DNA of 64,000 nt from Heterocephalus glaber (taxonomy: Eukaryota; Chordata; Mammalia; Rodentia; Bathyergidae): the NCBI RefSeq assembly GCF_000247695.1, contig NW_004624747.1, forward strand, positions 13,271,877 to 13,335,876, in the 5' to 3' direction. The notes under the pieces were generated by a model. The model was not told the origin of the DNA and did not search any database. It saw only the letters and a program-made list of their open reading frames with translations. Positions 22,201 to 34,200 of the stretch are shown piece by piece; within the stretch, counting starts at the first letter, position 1; every line of letters begins with the position of its first letter. Both the position numbers and the translations under genes were made by a program.

Positions 22201-25200
22201 ACCCATGTGGGCGGCAAGAAACTCTGGCACGATCCAGCCTCATAGGCCCTGTGTTGGTCACGCTCTATCTCTTGCTGTTCATCAGCATGGCTAGAGCACC
22301 CGGGTGCATCTTGATTTTTCCCTTCTGGTTGTTCACAGCCAAGGGCAAAGGTGGCCTCCTGGTAATAGCACCTTTGTTTGTGCAGTGAAGACCAGTTCAC
22401 AAAGGACCGCTTTCACCCATGTTATCTCATTTGACTCCCCACAGCTGCCCTTGGGAAGAGGGGGTGTGATTGTCCCCACTTTGTGGATGAGGGAACTGAG
22501 GCTCAGAGGGGCAAGCAAGTTACCAAGATCACAGGCTTGGCAAGCAGCCCAAAGTTTCTAAGTCCAAGTCCCTTGCCCTTTTACATCATCAAAGACTGTA
22601 GCCTGCCTCATCCTGAACCGAGCTGCATATCAGGAGCTGTTTGTTCACAGCCTTGGGAAGGCTATTAGACGCTGGAGGGATTGGGAAACAACTGAGTCAG
22701 TCTAGTCCCATGGTTATGAGCTCTCATCCTGTGGCCTTTTCTAGGCAAAGAGTATTTCCATTTGGAAGGCTTCCAAAGTCAGAATTGCATGCCTTCCTTT
22801 AGACAGGTATCTGTGTGAAGTCAGTTAAGCAAGGATGGCCCTCAGTATACCTGGTACTTGAAGAAATAAGACCTGCCTAACGTTTTTGGTTCTTGCTGTG
22901 AGCCAGACACCATGCCAAATGCTTTGTATGCATTATCTCACATAATTTGCGGATGACCCTTTGGAGGTGGGTGTTATTATTTGTTCATTCTGTAGGTGAG
23001 TTTACCCTGAGGCTAAGAGAAGCTAAGTAACTTGTCCAAGGTCTTGTAGCTGGGAAGCAGCACAAGTGGGATTTAAACCCAGCAGCTCGCATAACCACTG
23101 TGCTTTCCCACCTGAGGCTGTTGTGGTTTTTATCACCTGTGTCCTGGGATGAGAGAGAGGTCCTCAGGACAAAGGCTGTGTGGTCACAACTTGAAATGTC
23201 CTAGCCTAAACTCCCTCTGACTTTCCCTTCTCTTTCAGATTGACCCCAAGGTGGCCTTTCCTCGGAGAGCACAGCCTAAGGTAAGTCACACCTGTGGCCA
23301 GGAAGAGCTGTTTTCTTGCAGGCCACTCTGGGCAGTGATTTTCCCAGCATTCTCTTCTGGAACTTCTCTTTGGAGTTGTTCTGGAATGGCCTGGGATGGG
23401 AGGGATGGATCTTGCTCTGTGGAATGAAGACGCTAAGCATCTTTCCATCTGTGCTCTGGGGTATACTGGAGAGGGGGCTGCATGTGTGGGGAGGAAGGGG
23501 AATCTCTCAGGGGATATTCATTGTCCTGTATTTGAAAACAGTACAGTTTGGACCCTGAGACTAATTCTGACCTCATAGATCACAGCCTCTGTGCGTGGAG
23601 CCCTGAGGGGTCAAACAGCGCAGGCTTGCCCACTGAAGCTGAGCTAGAGTTGGACCAGGGAGCTTACCTCTGACCCCCTAGTCACCCTCCTACCCTGGTG
23701 TGAGGTGTGTTGGCCTTGCAGAGGGGGAGGGACCATGGGGTCTGTCATCTGTTGTCTTTCAATTTACCTATCTTATGGCTGCTCTTTCAAGGATTCCCTT
23801 TCTCTGGTGTTCTGGGGAGAGAGACAGTGTGTGCAGAAAATGGGTTTCTGAGTGGTAGAGCAATATAGCACTCAAAATTTGTTCCCAGCCGTGGTGATGC
23901 ATGTCTGTGATCCCAGCATTCAGGAGGCTGAGGCAGGAGGATTGAGAGTTTGAGACCAGCCTGCACTACATAGTGAGACCCTGTTTCCTAAAACAAACAA
24001 ATAAACAAACACCAAAAAACTTCTGGTTCAGGATAGGGGTCTCAGATTCAATTCCAGGCCTCATGGCAACTAGCCAGATCTTAAAGTTTAAGCCATGGAC
24101 CATAGAGGAGAGGAAGAAAGGCTAATTACAGTACAGGGAGTCAGGACTCCTGAGTTTGCTAACTTGTCCTGTGTTCTAGGACTAGATCCCTTTCCAGGAG
24201 AGTCATTTCCCCTTTGAAGGGGGGTTGGTGGGAACTGAGGTGCTTTAAGATTCTGAGCAGTGAGTTCCAGCAAGGACCCCAGCGCCTGCCAGGGCAAAGG
24301 GAGAGGAACAGTTTCAGGAGACAGGAAAGGGGCATCTCTGGAAGGGGTCCAGCAGAGGGCCTGAAAGCAATTATGGAGCAGGTATTCGAAGGAAGCCGCA
24401 CCAGGGAGCACATGGTTGGAATTGGGTTAATTCCATTAAGCAGTTTGGTGACAGAAGGTGCTTTAGTGTTAGGATGGGGCTGGGAATTGCCGCGGATTAG
24501 CCATGCGCTCCTGGGGTAATTAGGACCATGTGTTCCTCCTAAAACAGGGCTGGGGCCACAGGGCTGCCAGAGGTTGGGTTCGGAAGAGGTTGAGGAAAAT
24601 GTCGGTGTTAAGTTCAGGGAGACCCTGGCATGGCTCTGGTGTCTCCTAGGAGGGCTGATGGGGCCTTCGAGCTAGGCTGAGGGCCTGGATCACTGACCTG
24701 CCCCCTTCCCCATATGAGTCCTTTGGGAAGCCATCTTCCAGACACAGAGCCCAGGGGAGGGAGGCATACTCATGCCAGCCAGGTTGTGGGGTACACAGCT
24801 GCCTATGGCAGGCCTAGAGGTGGGAGCCCAGGGGAAAGCTTGGGGGTGCCTTCTGAGAGACTGGGGCCACAGGGAGCTTGTCAGCTGGCATCCTGGCAGG
24901 GGGCCTCGAGCCCCTGCTGGTGGCTATAGGCCACAGGACTCAGATGCCCACTTTCTCATTCCCTCCCCTAACAGATGGTGACTCGAACGAAGAAGATCTT
25001 TGTTGGGGGACTGTCGGTGAACACCACGGTGGAGGATGTGAAGCAATATTTTGAGCAGTTCGGGAAGGTGGGTGTTGAATGGGGGTGCTTGCTGGGGCTG
25101 TGAAAGTGCTGTGGAATGCGTCAGTAGCAAGTGGGGATTGGTCAGGTCACCCTAAGTCCTATAAAAGGAGTGGGGGGGCAGGGTCCTTCTGTAGGTGAGG

Positions 25201-28200
25201 CCGGGCCAACCCACCGTTCCATCTGTGGGCCTCAGACTCTGGACATCCCCAAGGAGAGGAAGCCACACAGTAGCATCCCTGTTGTTGCCCTTCCCTTTTA
25301 TTTTTCTCCTTCTTATCTTCATTTCTCAAGGGAGGCGGTGCTCCTGTAGCCAGCTCAATCCAGTCACCCCTTGGCCTCCTGGGAGTTTGCACCTGTCCAG
25401 GCTTCGGGCAGTTGCACCTTTCCCACTCCTTCCTGGTGAGGATGATAAGGAGGCCATAAATGTGACTCCCCACTGCACTCAGTACCCTGCTTGCACAGGT
25501 GGGGAGCTTGGGGCAGGAGCTGGGGAAGCTGTTGATCCCCTAGGTATTGGGGGGAAGTGAAGAAAGCACCCCAAATTCTAATCTGGCCCAGAGTATTGGC
25601 TTGCAGCTCTGAGGTGCACAGAGTTTTTCTGAGCCTGTGAAGAGGTAGGCTATGAATAGGAAGTGTGGTGACATCAGACAATAAGGTATCCCCAGAAAGG
25701 TGAGCAGGATGAACTTCACGGTCCCCAGAGGAGACGGAAAGAAAGGTCCAGTGTGAAGTGCCGGGTGAAGGAGGGCAGCTTTGATTGGAACATGGGACCC
25801 TGGTCTTTCTTTTAGGTGAGATAGGCTTGAGGCTGGGTCTCCACTTTTCCATCAAGGGATTTCGAGTTGCCCAGTAGGCCACGCTGGATGTGGCGTGGGA
25901 AATGGACTGAGAGCTGTGGCTCATTGGGGATCCCCTGGTCTGGTCTAGGATGCTGACGTGAGGGAAGGGAGTGGTGGTGGTGGAGGCCTCAGCTCGGGCG
26001 CCTCGATGGGGACTTAGGTCCAGGACGCAGGGCAGGCCAGGCCTGGGCCCCAGAGGGAAGGGCGCTCCTGGGAAGCAGCAGGCCCGGCTCGGCTCCGGCG
26101 GGGTGTCTTTGTGTCTGAGCGCCGAGCATTAGAGCTCGCACTAATCTGATCCAGCAGCTGTGATTGGAGGCCGCCTGCCCCCGGGGCCGGCGTTGCCATG
26201 GCAACCGGGCCCCAGGAGAAGCCGTCAGCGGCCGCGTCTTTTGTTCGGGCCTAAATCGGCGTTGGCATGTGAAACCGGCCCGGGGAGGCCAGGGGGAGCC
26301 GGAGAATAGGCTGCCAGGGAGCGAGGGGGACAGCCGGGAATGCCAAGGGCCCCGCGGCGGGGAGCCCCCCGCCCGGATCGAGGGGCCGCCACGGAGGGGG
26401 GAACAATGGTCAGCCGCCATGGCTGCCACTCAGGCTTAGCGGCCGCCGAACTTGGCGGCTCCCACTGGTCAGCAGGCCCTGGTCGCCTCCCCTCCCCCCG
26501 CCCAAGTCCCCCTGCCCCCGGGTTCCCATGGAGACCAAAGCCTATTAAGGACACTGGGCCAGGAGTCTTCCTCCCCTCAGCTGGCCCCAGGAGGGGACAC
26601 CGGGTGGGGGTACCCTGGACCCCCAGCTACTTGCCTTGCTCCTGCCCTGGCCTCAACCCCACTGGCCCCACTGGGGGTTCTGTCCAGCCAAGGCACAGGT
26701 TGAAGGGTGTGGGGCACCAGGGATATTGGATTGGGAAGGTTGGATGGAAGGAGGCCGGAAGGACTGTGGATTTGTGGGTCAGGCAAGAACTCAAAGCTGT
26801 AGGATTAGAGGAAGGTGTGGCTGGTTCTTCTGTTCATTCATTCATCCATTCAAAAAGTAATTAATGAGCCTTAGTCAAGGTGCTCAATAGAATGGGGATC
26901 TTGGTCATGGCTGACAATGGCTGCCCTGGCTCAGGAAACCTTCAAGCTGGTGGTGTTGGATGCTCTCTCCTGCTTTGCCACCACCCACCATGTGACTGTT
27001 GGCCAGCCCCTCTGTGAGAAAGATATAATAATAACAGCTGTTATTACTTTAAGAGCATCACGTGCACTATCTCATCTAACTCCTCCCTGTGAGACAGTCA
27101 CTGTTGTGCCCATGTCACAGATGAGGAACCAAAGCTTACCCTACCAAAAAGTCTAGGACCCAGGGTTCCAACTCAAAACCCTTCTGTCGGGGTTTCTGTC
27201 TTCCATTGCTTAAGTGAAGGGTGAGGAAAAGGTGCCAGGCCTGAAGTGTCTGTCTAGTATGGACGTGTCAGCTGATTTGGAATTGGGAATGGGGCCATAG
27301 GATTGGGCATGAGGGTGGCACCCTGCTGCCGGGTCCTGAGGCAGGAAGCCCTTTGGGAAGAGAGATGGCATTTCCCTCTGAGATTCTCCAGGGAACCCCT
27401 GCCTCTTGGTCCATTGGGCTCTTGGCCCCCTCAGGGGAAGTCAGAGTCCTGGTGTAGCTTGATGCCGAAGGGGAGCTGGAGGACCACCCTCATTCCAGGC
27501 CTGCACTTTGTACTCTAATGAGGCAGAAGAGGCCCTTACAAGGCAGAAGAAAGGCAGAGAAAGTTGGGGGCAGGCTGTGCCCCATGGCCAGAGGAAAGTT
27601 TTCCCTCTTACCCTTAGGATTTCTGGCCACTTGGGGAAGGCTCAGGGGTTGAAGTGAGATGTGATGGGAAGGATCAGAGGCCCTGATTTCTACCAAGAGT
27701 GAATCAGACCTAGCTAGCTAGGAGGGCAAAGAGGGACCAGATGCAGACAAGGGGAAGGAGGTGGGATGGACTGTGCCGGTCCATGTGTCTCACACGTTGG
27801 CTGGGGGGAGTAGCAAAGAAATGACTGGGGTTCAAGAGAATGTAGGAAACGCAGACCCTCCCCCCTTCACAGTCCCCTCCCCTCCCCCAGTCAGTGGGAG
27901 GCAAGCAGCCCAGGCACTGAACTCTACTTGCTTTAATTACAGCCTCTAGCTAAAGGAAACCTCAATTAGAGAAAAGATCTGTACCAGGAGAGTCTGGCTG
28001 CTGTCCTGTCCGCCTGGCCTTTTGCAAAAAGGAGAGGCTTTTGCCTCCCCATCTCATAATCTTGCTCCTGTATTTCCTTCTCTAGCACCCATTCAGTGCC
28101 TCCTCCTCCCTAGCTTGGTCCAGGAGTTGCTGTTTGACCTTGAGCAGACAACTTCATCTCTCCCAGTCCATTTCCTTATATATGCAATGGGGATCTTCCC

Positions 28201-31200
28201 CTGCAGGAAACTTTAGGATGCTGGGGACAAAGTGTCAGGCATGTACTTGGAGCTTAATAAATGCAGCGTACTCCATCGGGAATCTGGTAGTTGACTAGAG
28301 GGTGCCATGATGTCTAGTAGGGTTGCAGCTGGAAAGTTGTCCCCTGAGCAGGGAGCAAGTTTAAGATGAAGCCTAGAGTGGACAGGAGATCGGGTCATGG
28401 GAGCCCCCCATGTCTGGTGGGTCCTCTATGGCAGGCTGTGTTTCAGGTGGATGATGCCATGCTGATGTTCGACAAAACCACCAACCGGCACCGAGGTGAG
28501 TGCTCCCCCCTCCCCCTTCCCAAGCTGGGCTGGGGGCCTGTGGTCAGCCAGGGGGCCGCAGGTCACAGCTGCCCTTTCATCTTGCCTCCTGACATCCTAT
28601 CCCTGAGGATCTGCATCCTCTCCCGGGCCTGGCCTTACAGAAGGCTTTTGTCCCACCATTTCCTGTGCTAGAAACTTGCCGAATTGCAGACACCCGAGAG
28701 GGGCAGCGAAGGACAGCCTCCCCACCCTCAGCGCCCTCCACCCCTCCCTGGCCACTGTCTGCATCAGCCCAGGCTTACCTATGTCCCTGGTAACTGGAGC
28801 TCAGGCCAGGCTGCCCCAGGGTCAGGCTGACTTCGTAGCCCCGGGCAGTCTGCCCTGCCACTGCCCCCCACCCACCCTGGCGAGCCTAGTCCCCAGCTGC
28901 CTTGGCCCTAACCCTGTGTGCATCTGGGCCACACTGTGTGCCCTGCCTAGTTGTTTGTTCCCCGAGGACCTTGCCTTCAGAGAAATCCTGTTCCAACCCC
29001 TGGGACAGGCTCAGGAGGGCGGAGGGGGCTGTTTCTCCAGTCACTCCAGGGCTTTGGGCCTTTGAGTCTTCTTTGAGAGTGGGTCATGTCAGGTGTGGTG
29101 TGTGTGTGTGGATGAGAGTCCCTGTGTCTGGATATGTGTGCATGTGTGGTGTGTCAGGGTCTCTGTGTGTGAGATGGGAACCCAGGTGGTGTGGATCTGC
29201 CTGTGTGTGCCTGTGTGCTATGCGTTTGTGCACAAAGGTATGTTTGGATGTGTACACCTTTGCGTAAGTTGAAGTGAATGTTTGAGGGCGTCTTCTCTGT
29301 CCTCTTGGGAAAGCATCAGAGGGAGAGAAAAGGAGTGTTAAATGTAGTCAGTTTTGGCCCGGGGATTTAGCTCAGCAGTTTCCACCGCCTGCTGCACAAG
29401 CGCAAGGACCCGAGTTCCATTCCTGGTACCAAAAAAAAAAAAAAATGTAGTCAGTCCTCCATATCCGCGGAATCTGCATTTTCAGATTCAGTCGGCCACA
29501 GTTTAAAAAATATTTGAGAAAAAAATAACTGGGCCTGTACTAAATCCGTGCAAACTTTTTTTCTTGTCCTTTTTCCCTGAACCATACAGTATAACAACTA
29601 TTTACATAGCATTTAGATTGTAATAGGTACTGAGAGTCATCTAGAGATGGTTTGAAGTACACAGGAGAATGGGCATAGTTTCTGTACATGGATGATGGGA
29701 TTTTTCTATAAGGAAATTGGGTGTGGCATGGATTTTGGTATCTGTGGGTGGTCCTGAGACCAATCCCTCTCTAATTCTAAGGGGCAATTATATTCTCATG
29801 GTGGTTGTGCCACTTTCTAACCTGCTGTGTGACCTTGGGCAAGCTACTTCACTTTGCTGAGCCTTGGTTTGCTCATCTGTAATTTGGGACTTGAAACCCT
29901 GTCTCAGCTGGTAGTTGGGAGGCTGCTAGGCTGTGGGCAGAGCCTCTCATTAACTCTCAGACACTTGCCCGCAAGAGAGGAGCTGTGGTATCGGGATGGC
30001 CGGGAGCTGGGTGTTGACCATGAGCCCTGGTTTTGACCCTCCCCTTGCCCTTGTTCCAATGTCTAGGGTTCGGGTTTGTCACATTTGAAAGTGAAGACAT
30101 CGTGGAGAAAGTGTGTGAAATCCATTTCCATGAAATCAACAACAAAATGGTGAGCTGGGACTGAGGGGAGGAAGAGGTGCAGAGAGAGCCTGTGGTTCCA
30201 GGCTGAGCGCCTGGGGAAACTCTGGGTTTCCAGAGCAGGCAGGGGGACCTCACAGTGAGTGAGGCAGAGCTAGTTCTCCTGCCCCCCCCCGCCACATTGT
30301 AGGCATATACTGGTTAATTGGGTCCTTTCTGAGCCTCAGTTTCTGCATCTATAAAATGGGGGTCACAATAGCACCTGTATCGTAGGCCTGGTATAAACAT
30401 TCAATGAACTGCAGCACACAAAGCCTTTGAGATAATGTAGTACACTTAGTGCGTGTTCCATAAATGCTAAAGGTGAAATTAATAAAGCCCTGGCAGGGAA
30501 CAGAAGAGGCATGACCCTAGCGGTAGGAAAGACTGACCACCCGGTCTCGTTGCAGGTGGAATGTAAGAAAGCTCAGCCAAAGGAGGTGATGTCCCCAACA
30601 GGCTCAGCCCGGGGGAGGTCTCGAGTCGTGCCCTACGGAATGGATGCCTTCATGCTGGGCATCGGCATGCTGGGTATGTGCTGGGCGTGCACCTGCAGCT
30701 TCTTCCTGCCCCGAACTGCTCCTGGGGCACAGGGCCGGCATGGGTGTGGCATCGCCTCTGTGGTCTGCTTTCCTGTCTGAGTCATTGGGGTGGATTGGAA
30801 GCTAGGCTTCTCTGTCAGGTCTGGCAGTGCGGTCCAAGGTAGAGCGTTTTGCGTTGTGGAGTGCTGCCCCCTTGTGGTAGCCAGAAGGTTCAGCTGTTCC
30901 ATGTTAATTGGTCCTCTGTCCGATCATCCATCCATCGATCCATCCATCCAGTAAATAGATATTGAGCAACTACATGTGCCAGGCACTATGCCAGGAATTT
31001 CAACAATGACTTTCTGAGGTTTATGGTCTTTCAGGGAAGACAAATAAAAATAGATTTAGGATGGAGTATAGGATACCAAGGGAGCATGGTCATGGGGAAT
31101 TTGACCTACATATGGAAGAGCCAGAAAATAAGTAACATTTATGCTGAGTCTGTAGGTCGAGTAGGAGCCATTCATAGGAGGGCAAGAGGGAAAGGAAGGG

Positions 31201-34200
31201 AAAAATATTCCAGAGGGAACAGCATTTGCAAAGGCCAATAGACTTTTGGAAAGACAAAAAGAAGCCTGCCTCTTCTTACTCATTCAACTAATTTTTACAG
31301 AGCAGCTTTGGAGGGGCAGGACCTCCCCCCATGGGACTCCTTCAAGTGTGGGGCAGGAGTGAGTGGGCATTGTTAGCATGGAGCAGCTGGAGACTAGGGG
31401 CTGGGAGGCTCCTTGTGGGAGGTGAAGGTTTCATTGAGATTTGAAAGTTGAGCTGGAGTCAGCCATACTTTGGGCCCAAGACTGAGGACAATCAGTTTGA
31501 ATTCGGTGCCCTGGAAATGCATAGTCTCCATGCAGAGACAAGATGTGTACATAGAGGGAGAACAGTACAAGGGGTCTTTTGCCAGTGGGGAGGGAGGGGT
31601 GTGCAGAAAGGGACTCTGGGACTTCAGAGGAGGGGGCGTGGCTTGAGCTAGAGCATAGGGGCCTGAGCTTTTGGCTTGCCTGAACCACACTGAGTGAGGA
31701 GGAATTGTCTTGGAACATAAATATAACATAGCTTATGTATTTAAGTAACCAAACTTCCTGTTTTTTTTTTTGTACCAGGGATCAAACCCAGGACCTTGTG
31801 CTTGCAAGGCAGGTGCAGTGCCACTGAGCTAAACCCTGGCCCAAAACTTCCTTTTTTGTGTTTTATTATAACATTAAAACATCCTGGTAGCAAAAAAGGA
31901 AAAAAGAAAAAAAATTAAAGCCAAATAACCCAACAAGCCCAAGTTCAATAATTAAATAAGAAAGCTTACATGTTTGCTTAAAGCAATAAATGCATAGGTA
32001 GATTGAAATGCTATTATTAGTAATTGCTGCATTTTACTTTCCAAGTCAAGCAAGCACATGTAATGTCTGATACACATGGGTTTTGATTCAACTGGCTGTG
32101 TGTGGTGGCCACAGGGAGTGGAGTTAGTGCTGCACTGTACCCCGCTATATGTACCTCGTATCTTGTTGTTGCCTACGCTGTCTGCACCTGAGCACCACAA
32201 AGTCAAGTTGTGAAAACTATTACTAAAAATCACATAATAATTTTATTTTTTGGAGCCAGGCAGGGTGATGCACACTTGTAATCCTAGCACTTGGGAGGCT
32301 GAGGCAGGAGGATCGCCACAAGTTCAAGGCCACCCTCAGCTACATAGTGAGTTCAAGGCCAGCGTGGACTATATAGCAAGACCCTGTCTCAAAAACAAAC
32401 ACAAATAATTTCATTTTTTGTATTTTATATCTATTTATTTTGTATTAGTACGTGCTTGCAGTACAAAATGTTCACACTCATTGTAGGAAGTAAGTCCATG
32501 GACTTAACATGTCTTAATTCTTTTTATTCCACTTCCTCTCCCTTCCTTCCCCCTCCCTCTATCTCTAGATCCCCTTCCCATTTGCACAAGGTCTATCTCT
32601 GTTTCCTATTTCTATCTTTTATTCGTTAAAGTATTTGTACTTTGAGTCTCTTATATGGGAGAATTTATGTAATATTTAAGCTTGTGTGTCTAATTTATTT
32701 AACTTAACATTATGGTCTCAATGTGCATCTATTTTCCTACAGATGACTCAAATGTATCCTTACTTATGGTAGAGTAGTACTCCATTGTGTATAAATACCA
32801 CACTTTCTTTATCCATTCATCTGTTTATGGACATACAGGCTGCTTCCAAGATGTAATGATTATGAGTTGTGCTGCTGTTAACATGGGGGCGCATGGATCA
32901 CTGTAACATAATGTCTTCAACTCTTTCAGGAAGATACTGAGAAGAGTCTCTGGGGTGGCTGGGTCAAGTGGGATTTCTAGGTTTACTTTTTTTGAGGAAT
33001 TGCCTTACTGATTCCCACAGTGCTTGTACCAAGTTACATTCCCACCAACAATGTGGAAGGCTCCCTTTTTCCCTGCACCCTCACCAACATTTGTTGTTGT
33101 AAAAATTGAATCTTATTTTAAAAGTTCATGCTCTTGCCCAGGGACACAGGCTGTCTGTGGGCCATGGGTTGGACATGCTGGGGCTTAGAGGCTCAGGACT
33201 GGGCTCCCAGGAGAGGGAGAAAGGAGAGCATGTTACATGAGCTGCAGTCTCATGAGGCTTTCTTTTCTTTAATTTGAAAGTAATTCCAAATTCTCAAGAG
33301 TAGCAAAAATAGAATAACATGAAAGAACATCCATATACCCCTTTATCAGATTCACCTGTTAACATTCCCACCACCACCCCCCACACACTGGGGATCAAAC
33401 TCAGAACCTTGCACTTGTGAGGCAGGTACGGTGCCACGGAGCTAAATCCCCAGCCCATGTTAATATTTTATTTTCATTCTATATATAAATGTGTATATAT
33501 ATGTATATACATACACACATGTGGGATTTTTCCCTGAGTCCTTAAACTATATTGTTGTTGTTATTATTATTTTTGTTTGATTTTTTTGAGATAGAGCTTC
33601 ATTATGTAGTGCAGGCTCACTCTGTAGCCCAGGCTGGCCTCAAACTCATGGTGACCCTTCTGCCTCAGCCCCTTGAGTGCTGGGATTACAGGTGTGCACC
33701 ACCACACCTAGTGAGAATAAATTATATATATATATATAATATATATATAATATATATATCATGGGCTTTTACCTTTAATCCCTAAGATTATGGGTATTCT
33801 TTTCATGTATATTTATCAATTTTCTATTGATAAAATATTTTCTAATTTTATCAATTGATCCAATAATGCTTTTTTTTTTTCATGCTGGGGATTGAACCCA
33901 GGGCCTCGTACATTCTTGGCAAGCTCTGGGGCTAAGCTACATCTGCAGCCCTTTTTTTCTTTTATTGTAGGACAGGTTGGCATCAAAATTACAATCCTCA
34001 CCCTGGTGACACAAGCCTATAATTGGAGCACTCAAAGGGCTGAGGCAGGAGGATCACTGCCAATTCGAGGCCAGCCTGGGCTACCTAGTGAGACTTTGTC
34101 TCAAAAGACACAACAAAACAAACCACAGTCCTCTTGCCTCAGCCTCTTTCGTAGCTGGGATTGCAGGCATATGCCACCATGCCTAGTTCCAACAGCATTT

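Larger units (their letters stand above)
28496..30066 (+). other. MSI1: MSI1 intron 7
   Basis: Begins with unique DNA (28,500-29,090) and a degenerate GT-rich stretch (29,095-29,240). An ID SINE (29,358-29,445) and a MER2-like transposon (29,447-29,795) follow. A MIR-like stretch is at 29,800-29,890. Confidence 0.65.
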
